Notes: generated from the sequence alone by a model not told the origin. A DNA stretch of 32,181 nt from CAVUAF01 sp963739375 (GCA_963739375.1 CAVUAF010000009.1:1-32181); one strand, 5' to 3'. Numbered from the stretch's first letter, positions 1 through 8,769 are shown. Numbers and translations: made by a program.

Positions 1-426
1 GATGTGCTTGGCGAGGGTGTCGTTCAGCCGGAGCTGGCCGCGTTCCAGCAGCCGCATCACCGAGAGCGCGGTGGCCATGGGCTTGGTCAGCGAAGCCATG
101 TCGAAAATGGTGTCGACCGTCATCGGCTCCAGGGCCGGCTCCAGCGCGCGATGGCCAAAGGCCTTGCGGTAGACGACTTGGCCGTTGTGGCCGACCAGCA
201 GCACCGCGCCGGGCACCTTGTGCTCGTCAATCGCCTGCTGGATGACGGCTTCCACCGGCGCAAAGCGCGGGTCCGAGACTACGGGCGGCGCGGCGGCTGT
301 GGCGGCGGGCCGGGCGGACGTTTTCGGTGCGGCGGCCGTGGCGCGTGGCGCACGTTGGGCCGCGAAGGAGGTGGCAACAAGAAGTAGAAGAACGCACGAA
401 CGGCGGAGCGCAGTCAGGATTTGCAT
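1..426 (-). CDS. Beta-lactamase-family serine hydrolase, N-terminal part (gene runs off the window)
   Basis: The reverse strand reads open from an ATG at 426 to base 1, giving the first 142 residues. A hydrophobic stretch at residues 3-22 preceded by arginines looks like a signal peptide, followed by an Ala/Pro-rich linker to about residue 50. The catalytic S-x-x-K of the serine beta-lactamase / class C penicillin-binding fold is visible as SLTK (Ser112, Lys115), in the usual context FDMASLTKPMATA. The Y-x-N and H-x-G motifs lie beyond the window edge. Members of this family include esterases, D-aminopeptidases and muropeptide amidases, so the substrate cannot be named. No strong Shine-Dalgarno precedes the ATG; a candidate promoter lies about 20 bases upstream. 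It is probably exported to the periplasm. Confidence 0.85.
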   Translation of the reverse strand, partial: MQILTALRRSCVLLLLVATSFAAQRAPRATAAAPKTSARPAATAAAPPVVSDPRFAPVEAVIQQAIDEHKVPGAVLLVGHNGQVVYRKAFGHRALEPALEPMTVDTIFDMASLTKPMATALSVMRLLERGQLRLNDTLAKHI

Positions 427-448
427 AAGGGTGGAAGTAGAACGGCCG

Positions 449-478
449 ATTGTGCGCGCACCGCGCAGCCGAAGTCAA
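449..478 (-). promoter_or_regulatory. Candidate sigma-70 promoter for the partial hydrolase
   Basis: On the minus strand a TTGACT (-35, 473-478) is followed after 18 bases by CACAAT (-10, 449-454). Transcription would begin near 442, about 16 bases before the ATG at 426. The -35 matches five of six consensus positions and the -10 four of six. Confidence 0.4.
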
Positions 479-554
479 AGGCGGGACGGGCGGCCCGGCC
501 GAGGGCGGTCGGGCTACACATTCCTGATTGCGAATTCCGGCGAATCCGGCGGTG

Positions 555-589
555 AACTCGAAACTCGAAACTCGGAACTCGAAACTACA
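555..589. repeat. Heptad tandem repeat, locus A (unit aactcga)
   Basis: Five consecutive 7-bp units derived from aactcga occupy 555-589; one unit has a final g and the last is diverged. They lie between the partial hydrolase and the terminator of the TonB-dependent receptor, in a gap (427-679) that otherwise holds only the promoter and terminator listed. No inverted partner was found at this locus. A short open frame across it has no protein-like character. Confidence 0.8.
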
Positions 590-618
590 AAAAGGAAGGG
601 GAGCCATAGCGGCTCCCC
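588..618 (-). terminator. Rho-independent terminator of the TonB-dependent receptor gene
   Basis: GGGGAGCC (598-605) pairs perfectly with GGCTCCCC (611-618) around a 5-base loop. Read on the minus strand the hairpin is followed by TTCCTTTTTG, a usable U-tract. It sits about 60 bases past the stop codon of the receptor gene at 680. Confidence 0.8.
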
Positions 619-679
619 TGAAGCTTGCGGGCCTGAGCCCCGGCGCGAGCGGTGGGCGCGCGCCGGGAACCCTGGCCGG

Positions 680-3600
680 TTAGAAGTTGACCTTCAACGC
701 CAACTGCACGTTGCGGCGCTCGTCGTTGACGCCACCCGTGCCGCCCTTCTTGACCTGGATTTCGCTCATGCAGCAGGCGTCGGCGTTGCCGCCGATGACG
801 TAGAAGTTGTGGTGGTTGAACATGTTAAACATCTCGAGCCGGAACTGCAGTTTGAAGCGCTCGGTCACCTTGATGTTCTTGTAGACGCCGGCGTCCATGC
901 TCCAGACTCCGGGGCCGATGAAGGCATCGCGCTGGCCCATGTTCGCCGGCCAACGGCAGCCCTGGTAGCGCAGTCCGGTGCAGGTCGGGAACTCGCCGGT
1001 GCCCGAGGTGGGCTCGACATAAGCACCCGCGCCCAGCACCGAGCCCCCGGCAACCGTAGGCAGCTGCAGGTAGGTGTAGACGTTGGGTTCGCTGGACCAA
1101 TCGGCGACCGGCACCGGGTTGCTGGTGCCGCTGCCCTTCACCGGTCCGGCCAGCGGCATGTACCGCGGGCAGACCGCGTAGAAAGCGTTAGAGCAGTCGA
1201 AGATGGTGAACGGCGCACCGGTACGCACCACGAAGTTGGGAGTGAACTCCCAGCCGCCGAGGACGTGCCGGAGGATCTTGTTCTCGCTCTTCTCGAACCA
1301 GGGCGTGTTCCAGATACCGCTGATCACGAGACGGTGACGGATGTCGAATTCCGCGTTGCCCTTGTCGACGCCGGGATTGAAGGGATCCAGCAGGCCGAGG
1401 TTGAAGTTGTTCCCCGACTCGCTGAAGGTGGAACTCAGGTTGTCAATAGCGTGCGACCAGGTGTAGCTCATCCCGAAGGTCAGGCCCTTGTTCTTGAAGT
1501 TGGTGGCCCGCACACTGGCGATCAACGCGTGGTAGTAGGAGAAGCCTTCGTCGCCGCGGAAGTTGCCATCGCCATAGCGCGGGTTGAGGCGGTTGGCGGG
1601 GTTGACGGCCGTCGAGTCACCCAGGTACACGTTGCCAGAAGCGGGGCGGTTCAGGTTGCTGATGGTGTAAAGGTGATAGCCGCGCGAACCGGAGTATTCG
1701 AGGGAGGCCACGGTGTTACGGGCCAGCTCATGCTCCAGCGCGCCCGACCAGAAGGCCGCATAGGCGCTCTTCAGATCGTCGTAGGGAGCACGCAGGGTAA
1801 CCTGGGGCAGCAGCTTGCTCCCGGTACCGGCGAGCGGGCCGGCGTTGTTGGTGGTGATGCGGATGGGGGCGCCGACATCGGCGGCGGTCACCGAGATGAC
1901 GGCGTAGTTCGGCGGGTTCTGAATCACGTTGTAGGTGACGTTGCCGAAATTACGCTCGTAGGCGATGCCGTAGCCGCCGCGGAAGCTGGTCTTGCCGTTG
2001 CCAAAGACGTCCCAGGCGAACCCGATGCGGGGTGCGTAGTTGCCGAAGCTCGGCTTCCACAACCCCTTAGGGCTGATGGGAGAGTTGGGCGTGGTGGCCA
2101 CGAAACCGTTGCGTACCTGGTCGAAGCGCGTGGTGCCCGCACCCCAATAGTAGTTCGAATCCAGGTTGGGGTCGTCGTTGTGCTGGACGCCGTAATACTC
2201 CCAGCGCAAGCCGAGGTTGAGGGTGAGGCGCGGCACGATCTTCCACGAGTCGTTGCCGTAGAAGGCCATGTCGTTGTAGCGGTTGTGGCGGATGAACAAA
2301 GGCGCGGTGATCGGCAGCGTGACGGTGCAGGCCGCCAGCTTGGCCGGGTCGGTGGTGAGGGCGCCGGTGGTCAGGTTGCGCTCGCAGGGGAACTTGCCCT
2401 GCGGGTAGACCGCCGCCTGGAAGTTAAAGACGTTGCCGGCCACGAAGTTGTCGAGGGCGGTGGTGGTGGGGCCGGCGCTGGTCAGGTTTTCCACCGCCTC
2501 TTCATAGGCGCCGAAGGTGCGGTTGTCGCGGGCGTGGATGTACTCGCCGCCGAAGCGGAACTGGTGCTTCCCCTTGGTCCAGCTCACGTCCTGGTAGAAC
2601 TCGTACAGGTTCTGCGGCCCGCCGAAGGGGATGGCGCTGCCCGGCGCCTCGGGCAGGTAGCCCGGGAAGTCGAGCGCGCGGCCGGCGATGGTGGTGACCG
2701 AGTTGGCTTTGCCGTACAGCGTGGGCTGGACGGGCGCCGAGCCGAGCGGTTGCGCCAGGTTCAGGCGGTTGAAGACCACCTTCGACTGCGTCACCATGGT
2801 CGGGGTAAAGACGTGGGTGACGGAGAGGAGGTAGTTGTTGTTGAAGGTGTCCTGGCCTGTGTCGAAGCCCTGGTAGGGACTGCTGCCCACGCTGCCGGCC
2901 AAGAGCGAACTCTTCTCCACCGCGTAGCGGCCATAGAGCGTGGTCTTGTCGGTGAGGTTGAGGTCGATCTTGGTGACGCCAAACCAGGTGTTCTGCGGGT
3001 CGCCCGCGCCCGAGTTCGAAGGCACAGTGTAGCTGATGCCCTGCAACATCGGGGTCGCGGCCGGGATGGTCGAGAGCGGGTTGGTGACGCTGGTGTAGCC
3101 GATGGCGGAACGCACCTGCGCCGCGGTCAGCACCTGCTGCCGCACGACGCTCGACTTCAAGGTGCCGGCATTCACGAAGGCCGCAGCATTCGCGGCCACC
3201 TGCGGCAGGGCGAGGAACTGGGGCGTGAGCACCCAGCGGTTCAGGGCGGCGCTGCTGCGCACCCGGATCCACTCCGTGCTGTTGAAGAAGAACAGCTTGT
3301 TCTTGATCACCGGACCGCCAATCGAATAGCCCGGCTGGTTGCGGGTGAAGCCCGGCTTGGCGACCCCGTTGGCGGAATTGTCGTAGGTGTTGGCGGCGAG
3401 TGCCGAGACGCGGTTGAACTCGTACACCGAGCCGTGGAGGTTGTTGGTGCCGCTCTTGGTAACGACGTTGATGACGCCACCCGAGGCGCGGCCGTATTCG
3501 GCGCTGAAGGTGCTGGTAACCACGCGGAACTCCTGCACCGAATCCAGCGGCGTGTTCTGGCCGACGGTGGCGGTGAACAGGTCCACATTCTCCGCGCCAT

Positions 3601-4162
3601 CGAGCAGGATGTCGGTGGAGGCCGAACGCTGGCCGTTGATGGAGACGCCCGCACCACGCCCGCTGGGATCGCTGTCGGAAACATTGCCCATGGTGGTGAT
3701 CAGGGCGTAGGGGCTGCGGGTCAGGGTGGGCAACTCGGTGATCTGTTGCGCATTCACGACGCCGGAAAGGGTCTGCGATTCGGTGTTGACCTGGACGCCG
3801 CCCTCGGCGGTGACTTCCACCGTGGTGCCCGCAGCGGTAACCGCCAGCTGGGCGTCGAGCGTGGTCCGGGAACCGACCGTGACATTAACCCGGCGAGTGA
3901 AGGCGCCAAAGCCGGAGCCTTCGATCTTCACCTCATAGGTACCCGCCATCAGATTGGTTACCGTATAAAGACCGCTGGCGTTGGACTGCGTCGTGCGGAT
4001 GGCGCCGGTCTGGACGTTAGTCACTGTGACTTTCGCGTTGGGGACCACGGCGCCGCTCGGATCGGTCACGGTGCCCATGATCTGGCCGGTCTCCGCCTGG
4101 CCAAAGGCAAACACGCAAAGCAACAGCGACACGAGCGTGATTTCAAACAGCCTTCGCGTCAT
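680..4162 (-). CDS. Oar-like TonB-dependent outer-membrane receptor with carboxypeptidase-regulatory-like domain
   Basis: This 1160-residue protein starts with a signal peptide (residues 1 to about 23, ending near FGQA). A carboxypeptidase-regulatory-like beta-sandwich follows at about 25-105 (GTVTDPSGAVVPNAKVTVTN), then a plug domain at about 120-240 with SINGQR, DILLDGAENVD and EYGRASGGVINVVTKSGTN. The rest is a long beta-barrel ending in Phe, as expected for insertion by BAM. This is the Oar/SusC-like group that is greatly expanded in Acidobacteriota and takes up large substrates in a TonB-dependent way; the substrate cannot be told. I chose the ATG at 4162 because GGAG stands six bases upstream. 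An in-frame ATG at 4174 and an earlier open frame to 4291 lack a ribosome site. It is a single gene with its own terminator. Confidence 0.93.
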   Translation of the reverse strand: MTRRLFEITLVSLLLCVFAFGQAETGQIMGTVTDPSGAVVPNAKVTVTNVQTGAIRTTQSNASGLYTVTNLMAGTYEVKIEGSGFGAFTRRVNVTVGSRTTLDAQLAVTAAGTTVEVTAEGGVQVNTESQTLSGVVNAQQITELPTLTRSPYALITTMGNVSDSDPSGRGAGVSINGQRSASTDILLDGAENVDLFTATVGQNTPLDSVQEFRVVTSTFSAEYGRASGGVINVVTKSGTNNLHGSVYEFNRVSALAANTYDNSANGVAKPGFTRNQPGYSIGGPVIKNKLFFFNSTEWIRVRSSAALNRWVLTPQFLALPQVAANAAAFVNAGTLKSSVVRQQVLTAAQVRSAIGYTSVTNPLSTIPAATPMLQGISYTVPSNSGAGDPQNTWFGVTKIDLNLTDKTTLYGRYAVEKSSLLAGSVGSSPYQGFDTGQDTFNNNYLLSVTHVFTPTMVTQSKVVFNRLNLAQPLGSAPVQPTLYGKANSVTTIAGRALDFPGYLPEAPGSAIPFGGPQNLYEFYQDVSWTKGKHQFRFGGEYIHARDNRTFGAYEEAVENLTSAGPTTTALDNFVAGNVFNFQAAVYPQGKFPCERNLTTGALTTDPAKLAACTVTLPITAPLFIRHNRYNDMAFYGNDSWKIVPRLTLNLGLRWEYYGVQHNDDPNLDSNYYWGAGTTRFDQVRNGFVATTPNSPISPKGLWKPSFGNYAPRIGFAWDVFGNGKTSFRGGYGIAYERNFGNVTYNVIQNPPNYAVISVTAADVGAPIRITTNNAGPLAGTGSKLLPQVTLRAPYDDLKSAYAAFWSGALEHELARNTVASLEYSGSRGYHLYTISNLNRPASGNVYLGDSTAVNPANRLNPRYGDGNFRGDEGFSYYHALIASVRATNFKNKGLTFGMSYTWSHAIDNLSSTFSESGNNFNLGLLDPFNPGVDKGNAEFDIRHRLVISGIWNTPWFEKSENKILRHVLGGWEFTPNFVVRTGAPFTIFDCSNAFYAVCPRYMPLAGPVKGSGTSNPVPVADWSSEPNVYTYLQLPTVAGGSVLGAGAYVEPTSGTGEFPTCTGLRYQGCRWPANMGQRDAFIGPGVWSMDAGVYKNIKVTERFKLQFRLEMFNMFNHHNFYVIGGNADACCMSEIQVKKGGTGGVNDERRNVQLALKVNF

Positions 4163-4583
4163 TTTTTTCTCCATGGAGTTTATGCAGCTCGAGAATCTCA
4201 AGGTGCAACCCAAATTAGGAACCACCCGGGCTGCCGCTTCGAAGACCGGCAGCCTGCAAAAAAGCCTCGCGTCAACCTGCCGCGCTACCACGAGAAAGCT
4301 GCAAGACGAAAAGTAAAATGCTGCAGGTCAACATCCTTCAGAGTTGCAAGCGGCCTTCCGCAATCAGGTACCTTGTTTTCAGCCGCTTACCTTCCGGAAA
4401 CGGAGGATTATACAATTTTTGGGGGCAAGGCAAGCACCTTACTATGTTTTTTTGTAGACCGGCTGCCACCGCGGATTTCGCAGGTCTCGCGGCCGGAGAG
4501 CGCCGCTAGGGATGGCGGAGGGGCCGGGCCGACACGAGCCGCACCGCTGCTGGTATAAGCTGGGCACGGGATCGAGAAGCGAC
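4163..4583. other. Divergent intergenic region between the receptor and the serine hydrolase
   Basis: About 420 bases separate the divergent starts at 4162 and 4584. The part from roughly 4300 to 4455 is clearly AT-richer than its surroundings and holds a perfect TATAAT on the minus strand (4407-4412) with a weak TTGCCT 15 bases further upstream, a possible promoter for the receptor. On the plus strand an extended -10 lies just before the hydrolase (listed separately). Short open frames here show no protein-like features, and I see no RNA gene. Confidence 0.5.
4551..4559 (+). promoter_or_regulatory. Extended -10 element before the AmiE-like gene
   Basis: TGGTATAAG (TGn plus TATAAG, 4551-4559) stands 24 bases before the chosen ATG at 4584, implying a leader of about 18 bases. 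No good -35 is visible, which is common for extended -10 promoters. Confidence 0.4.
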
Positions 4584-5738
4584 ATGGCGCGCACGGCAAC
4601 GCCGATTACCCCCGCGTTGGGGCACGAAACCGCAGGCCAAGAGCGGCGTTTCGCCGCCGCGCTCGCGGTGCTGCAGCGCGCGGTGGAGCAGCGCACCTTC
4701 CCCGGCGCGGCGTGCGCCGTGGTGCAGCGCGGGAAGATCGTACTGCTGGCGGGAGTGGGCCGCCTGCGCTACGAGGCGGAGGCGCCGCCGGTTCGCCTCG
4801 ATACGATCTTCGACCTGGCGTCGGTGAGCAAAGTGCTGGCCACCACGACCGCGGCCGCGATCGGCTACGAACGCGGATGGCTCGACCTGGAGCAGCCGCT
4901 CGCGGAGGTGGCGCCGGAGTTGCTGCAGGTTGACGATCGGCGGCGACGCCGGGTGACGCTGCGGATGCTGCTGGCGCACCGCGCGGGGTTACCCGCCTAC
5001 GTGCGTTTGTTTGAACGCTTCCCGGCGCAGGAATGGGCAGTGAAGCCGCGCGCCGAGCGCGCTGCGACCATGCTGCAACTGGCCGCCAGCGTGCCGCTGG
5101 AAGCGGAGCCGGGGATGCGCGCGCTGTACAGCGACATCGGCTTCCTTCTCCTCGGCGTGGTGCTGGAGCGGCTGGCGGGCGAAGCGCTCGACGTTTTCTG
5201 CGCCGGCAACGTCTTTCAGCCGCTGGGAATGACGCGCGCGGGCTTTCGGCCACTGCCCGCAGATTCCGGACGCGAGTGCATTGCGCCGACGGTGGACGAT
5301 CGCGACTTTCGCGGACGCGTCATCCAGGGCGAGGTGCACGACGAAAACGCCTGGGCGATGGGCGGCGTGGCCGGACATGCAGGCGTGTTTGCCACCGCGC
5401 TGGAGGTAGCGCAGTTCGCGCACGCGCTGCTGGCTGGGGGCGCACCCCTCCTGCAGCGCGAGACGCTGGCGCGGTTCACGCGCCGCGCAGCTGCGCCGGC
5501 GGGGACGCGGCGGGCGCTGGGCTGGGACACCCCGAGCCGCCCGTCGCAGTCGGGCAGGTATTTTGGCGAGCACGCGTATGGGCATCTCGGGTATACCGGG
5601 ACGTCGCTGTGGATCGATCCCGAGCGCGCGCTGGGCGTGGTGCTGCTCAGCAACCGCACCTGGCCCGACCACGCCGGCGACGCCATCAAGCAGGTGCGCC
5701 CCGCATTCCATGATGCCGTGGTGGAGGCGCTGGAGTGA
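4584..5738 (+). CDS. Beta-lactamase-family serine hydrolase, AmiE (YbbE)-like candidate
   Basis: The 384-residue protein has the three landmarks of the serine beta-lactamase fold: SVSK (Ser80, Lys83), YSD (Tyr182) in place of Y-x-N, and HLGYTGTS near residues 336-343. No signal peptide is visible, so it is probably cytoplasmic. The ATG at 4584 is preceded by GAGAAG; the frame is open to 4512, but that extension overlaps the likely promoter. It is followed after 46 bases by murQ and then murA. In Bacillus subtilis a beta-lactamase-fold enzyme (YbbE/AmiE) that cleaves N-acetylmuramyl-L-alanine is encoded beside murQ, so a muropeptide amidase role is a reasonable inference. Sequence alone does not exclude an esterase or another peptidase. 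Confidence 0.85.
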   Translation: MARTATPITPALGHETAGQERRFAAALAVLQRAVEQRTFPGAACAVVQRGKIVLLAGVGRLRYEAEAPPVRLDTIFDLASVSKVLATTTAAAIGYERGWLDLEQPLAEVAPELLQVDDRRRRRVTLRMLLAHRAGLPAYVRLFERFPAQEWAVKPRAERAATMLQLAASVPLEAEPGMRALYSDIGFLLLGVVLERLAGEALDVFCAGNVFQPLGMTRAGFRPLPADSGRECIAPTVDDRDFRGRVIQGEVHDENAWAMGGVAGHAGVFATALEVAQFAHALLAGGAPLLQRETLARFTRRAAAPAGTRRALGWDTPSRPSQSGRYFGEHAYGHLGYTGTSLWIDPERALGVVLLSNRTWPDHAGDAIKQVRPAFHDAVVEALE

Positions 5739-5784
5739 TGGGACGACCCCGGGAGCGGGCGATTTTGCATGAGATGAGGGCACA

Positions 5785-6726
5785 TTGAAACCACAGCCAG
5801 CGCGACGCGCAGGAGCGAAGAAGGCGCCGCCGGACCTGCGCCACGTGGCGACGGAACGCCGCAATGCGGCGGCGGTAAACCTGGACACGAAGTCGGCGCG
5901 GGAAATTGCCGCGCTCATCAACCGCGAGGACCAGCGGGTGGCGCCGGCGGTGCGCCGGGCGCTGCCGCAGATCGCGCGCGCCATGGAGGCCGCCGCCGCC
6001 GCCATTCGCAGCGGCGGGCGGATCATCTATGTGGGCGCGGGAACCAGCGGGCGGCTGGCGGCGCTCGATGCCGCGGAGTGTCCGCCGACGTTCGGCGTTC
6101 CCAGCACCACGGTGCGCTGCGTCATGGCCGGCGGCAAGGCAGCGCTGACGCGCGCCGCCGAGTACAACGAAGATTCGCGGCGCGCGGGCGAGCGCGACCT
6201 GGCGAAACTGAAGCCGGGGAAGCAGGACGTGGTGGTGGGGATTGCGGCGAGCGGGCGTACGCCCTACACCGTCGCCGCGGTCGCGTATGGGCGACGCAGA
6301 GGCGCCCGCACGGTCGCGGTGGTGTGCAGTCCGGGTTCGCCGCTGGCCCGCGCGGCGGAGATTGCGATCACGGTGGCGGTGGGCCCGGAAGTGGTGAGCG
6401 GCTCGACGCGCATGAAGGCGGGCACGGCACAAAAGCTGGTGCTCAACATGATTTCGACCGGCGCCATGGCCCGGCTGGGCTACGTCTACGGCAACCTGAT
6501 GGTGAACGTCGCGCTGAAGAACGAGAAGCTGGTGGAGCGCGGCATCGGGGTGGTGCGCGCGATCAGCGGCGCGTCGCGCGCGGCCGTGGTGCGGGCCCTG
6601 GCCGCGGCGCGGCAGAGTGTACCGGTCGCGCTGGTCATGCTGCAAGCCGGGGTCAGCGCCACCACCGCCCGGCGGCGCCTGCAGCAGGCGTGCGGCCATG
6701 TGCGGCGTGCCGTCGAGCAGATCTAA
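5785..6726 (+). CDS. murQ: N-acetylmuramic acid 6-phosphate etherase
   Basis: MurQ cleaves the lactyl ether of MurNAc-6-phosphate to give GlcNAc-6-phosphate and D-lactate, a cytoplasmic step of cell-wall recycling. The 313-residue protein shows the family's SIS-domain signatures in order: TERRN near the N-terminus, IIYVGAGTSGRLAALDAAEC, GIAASGRTPY, and GPEVVSGSTRMKAGTAQK, then a helical C-terminal region. Length is normal. The start is TTG at 5785, supported by GAGGG five to nine bases upstream. The first 17 or so residues are a basic extension before the conserved core. It follows the AmiE-like hydrolase by 46 bases and probably shares its transcript. The TAA stop is followed within two bases by repeat locus B. 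Confidence 0.95.
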   Translation: MKPQPARRAGAKKAPPDLRHVATERRNAAAVNLDTKSAREIAALINREDQRVAPAVRRALPQIARAMEAAAAAIRSGGRIIYVGAGTSGRLAALDAAECPPTFGVPSTTVRCVMAGGKAALTRAAEYNEDSRRAGERDLAKLKPGKQDVVVGIAASGRTPYTVAAVAYGRRRGARTVAVVCSPGSPLARAAEIAITVAVGPEVVSGSTRMKAGTAQKLVLNMISTGAMARLGYVYGNLMVNVALKNEKLVERGIGVVRAISGASRAAVVRALAAARQSVPVALVMLQAGVSATTARRRLQQACGHVRRAVEQI

Positions 6727-6728
6727 AC

Positions 6729-6786
6729 CACGAAGACACAAAGACACGAAGGAGTAAACACTTCAGTTCTTCGTGCCTTCGTGTCT
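6729..6786. repeat. Octad repeat with inverted copy, locus B (unit cacgaaga)
   Basis: Three 8-bp units (cacgaaga, cacaaaga, cacgaagg; 6729-6752) start two bases after the murQ stop. Two inverted units (cttcgtgc, cttcgtgt) follow at 6769-6784. The inner arms agacacgaagg (6742-6752) and ccttcgtgtct (6776-6786) are perfectly complementary over 11 bp with a 23-base loop. The rest of the murQ-murA gap (6787-6940) holds a possible TACAAT -10 at 6810-6815. Confidence 0.8.
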
Positions 6787-6940
6787 GAATCGCGAACTCT
6801 CCTTGCAGGTACAATGAGCGAGGTTTCCAGCGCGAGCCAGGCGGCGAGGCCGGTGGCGCGCCGAGCCGCCCGCCAGAAGCGCCTTTCCGCGTGGCGGGCA
6901 AGCAGTGGCTGAAGCGGTTTGGAGCGGAGCGACAGAGATA

Positions 6941-8239
6941 ATGGACAAGTTTGTAATCCGAGGCGGCAATCCCCTGCTCGGCACCGTCCGGGTGAGCGGC
7001 GCCAAGAACGCGGCGTTGCCGGCGATGGCGGCGGCGCTGCTCACCGAAGAACCCGTGATTCTGGAGAACATTCCCGCCGTGCGCGACATCGAGACCGTGC
7101 GCCGCCTGCTGGTGGCGATGGGGGCGGAGGTGGAACTTGGCTACGGGCGCGCGCACCATCGCACCACCATCTGCGCGCGCAACCTGGTGAACCCGGAAGC
7201 GTCGTACGAACTGGTCAAGACCATGCGGGCGTCCACCCTGGTGCTGGGGGCGCTGGTAGCGCGCATGGGACGCGCCCGGGTCTCGCTGCCCGGCGGCTGC
7301 GCCATCGGAGCGCGCCCCATCGATCTCCACCTGAAAGGGCTGGAGCGGCTGGGCGCCACCATCACGCAGGAGCACGGCTACATCGAGGCGGCGGCCGAGC
7401 GCCTGCGCGGCGGCCAGATTTACTTCGACAGGATCACCGTCACCGGCACCGAAGACCTGCTGATGGCGGCGGCGCTCGCCGACGGCGAGACGGTCATGGA
7501 AAACTGCGCCCGCGAGCCCGAGGTCGCGGACCTGGGGGCACTGCTCAACAAGATGGGCGCGCAGATCGAGGGCGCCGGGACTTCGACCATCCGGGTGCGC
7601 GGCGTGGCCCGGCTGGGCGGGGCGAAGCACCGCATCATTCCCGATCGCATCGAGGCGGGGACGTACATTCTCGCCGCCGCCCTCACCGGCGGCGACTTGA
7701 TGGTGAGCAGTTGCGATCCCGGCCATCTGGGCGCGCTGCTGCAGAAGCTGGAAGAGTGCGGCGTCAAGCTCAAGGTCAGCGGCGACAGCGTGCGCGTGCA
7801 GGGCGACACCGAGTTGCGCGCCGCCGACATGGCCACGGAGGAGTATCCCGGCTTCCCCACCGACATGCAGGCGCAGTACATGGTGCTGGCGACGCAGGCG
7901 GAGGGGGCGTCGCTCATCACCGAAAACATTTTCGAGAACCGCTTCATGCACGCGCAGGAGCTGGTGCGCATGGGGGCGAACATCAAGATCGAAGGGCGGC
8001 GCGCGTTCGTGCGCGGCAAGACGCCGCTCAGCGCGGCCGCCGTGCTGTGTTCCGACCTGCGCGCGTCGGCGTCGCTGGTGCTGGCGGCGCTGGTGGCGGA
8101 GGGCGAGACCATCGTGGACCGCGTGTACCACATCGATCGCGGCTACGAGCGCATCGAAGAGAAACTCAAGGGCGTGGGCGCGCAGATTCGCCGCATTGGC
8201 GAGCTGCTGCCGCGCCGCAGCAGTGCCGGCACGGCGTAG
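6941..8239 (+). CDS. murA: UDP-N-acetylglucosamine 1-carboxyvinyltransferase
   Basis: MurA transfers enolpyruvate from PEP to UDP-GlcNAc, the first committed step of peptidoglycan synthesis, in the cytoplasm. The 432-residue protein has the Lys-Asn pair at 22-23 (SGAKNAALPAM) and the active-site loop SLPGGCAIGARPID with the catalytic Cys at 120. With Cys rather than Asp at this place, classic fosfomycin alkylation should be possible. The two inside-out alpha/beta domains and the usual length are present. The ATG at 6941 is chosen because it begins the conserved MDKFVIRGGNPL; the open frame extends upstream to 6905 without support. It lies 214 bases past murQ with repeat locus B between, so it may have its own promoter near 6810. 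Confidence 0.96.
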   Translation: MDKFVIRGGNPLLGTVRVSGAKNAALPAMAAALLTEEPVILENIPAVRDIETVRRLLVAMGAEVELGYGRAHHRTTICARNLVNPEASYELVKTMRASTLVLGALVARMGRARVSLPGGCAIGARPIDLHLKGLERLGATITQEHGYIEAAAERLRGGQIYFDRITVTGTEDLLMAAALADGETVMENCAREPEVADLGALLNKMGAQIEGAGTSTIRVRGVARLGGAKHRIIPDRIEAGTYILAAALTGGDLMVSSCDPGHLGALLQKLEECGVKLKVSGDSVRVQGDTELRAADMATEEYPGFPTDMQAQYMVLATQAEGASLITENIFENRFMHAQELVRMGANIKIEGRRAFVRGKTPLSAAAVLCSDLRASASLVLAALVAEGETIVDRVYHIDRGYERIEEKLKGVGAQIRRIGELLPRRSSAGTA

Positions 8240-8262
8240 AGCAGGTCAGGGAGCGCGGCGCG

Positions 8263-8277
8263 GCGCGGCTTCCGCGC
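8263..8277 (+). terminator. Possible GC-rich hairpin after murA
   Basis: GCGCGG (8263-8268) and CCGCGC (8272-8277) can pair around CTT, 24 bases past the murA stop in the short gap before the convergent cupin gene. There is no U-tract, so it is only a weak terminator candidate. Confidence 0.25.
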
Positions 8278-8322
8278 GCGCAGTATGCGACCAGGACGAA
8301 TGGCCGTGGCCTTTGTTAACCA

Positions 8323-8688
8323 CTACCGGTCGAGGCGGGGCAGCTGGGGCCGCGTGCGCTCGTTCTGCACGTTGCCGGTGTTGAGCGTGGACTGCGGCTC
8401 GAAGAGCAAGACGTGGGTCTCCGCGGGCGCATAGGGCTGGTGCTCGACGCCGCGGGGCACGATGCAGAATTCGCCCTCGTTCAATTCCACGTCGCCCGCG
8501 CGCAGGCGCATGATCATGCGGCCCTTGACGACGAGAAACATCTCGTCTTCCTGTTCGTGGTGATGCCACACGAACTCGCCCTGGAACTTCACCAGCTTGA
8601 CGTACTGGCCGTTCAGTTCGCCGGCAATGTGCGGCGACCAATGCTCGCGGATGCGGGCGAAGGCGGCGGAGAGATTGATCTTGTTCAT
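8323..8688 (-). CDS. Small cupin-domain protein
   Basis: The 121-residue protein is a single cupin barrel. Cupin motif 1 is seen as WHHHEQEDEMFLVVKG, with metal-binding His residues and a Glu. Motif 2 is seen as PRGVEHQPYAP. Such small cupins bind a divalent metal and act as isomerases, dioxygenases or sensors; the sequence gives no substrate. A Leu-rich N-terminal helix precedes the barrel and the last 25 residues are polar and probably disordered. The ATG at 8688 has no clear Shine-Dalgarno site. Heptad repeat locus C starts 12 bases upstream. It is convergent with murA and lies downstream of the TauE-like gene on the same strand. Confidence 0.85.
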   Translation of the reverse strand: MNKINLSAAFARIREHWSPHIAGELNGQYVKLVKFQGEFVWHHHEQEDEMFLVVKGRMIMRLRAGDVELNEGEFCIVPRGVEHQPYAPAETHVLLFEPQSTLNTGNVQNERTRPQLPRLDR

Positions 8689-8700
8689 GGGTACAGGCCC

Positions 8701-8728
8701 TAAGCCTTAAGCTCTAAGCTCTAAGCGC
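8701..8728. repeat. Heptad tandem repeat, locus C (unit taagctc)
   Basis: Four 7-bp units (taagcct, taagctc twice, taagcgc) run without gaps between the TauE-like gene and the cupin gene. No clear inverted partner is present. The array fills about a third of the 81-base gap (8689-8769). Confidence 0.75.
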
Positions 8729-8769
8729 GCGCCGGAGGCTGCGCTGAGCTAAAGCGATTCGCGTGTGCA

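Noticed and set aside
227..607. Short minus-strand open frame over heptad locus A and the promoter region
   Set aside because: Its start is a translation of the aactcga repeat and it overlaps the real hydrolase start and promoter in another frame.
185..4558. Very long open frame (over 1400 codons) on the plus strand opposite the TonB-dependent receptor
   Set aside because: It is the antisense shadow of a real GC-rich gene; the composition is Val/Gly/Ala/Arg-rich without domains, while the opposite strand has a full receptor with signal peptide and ribosome site.
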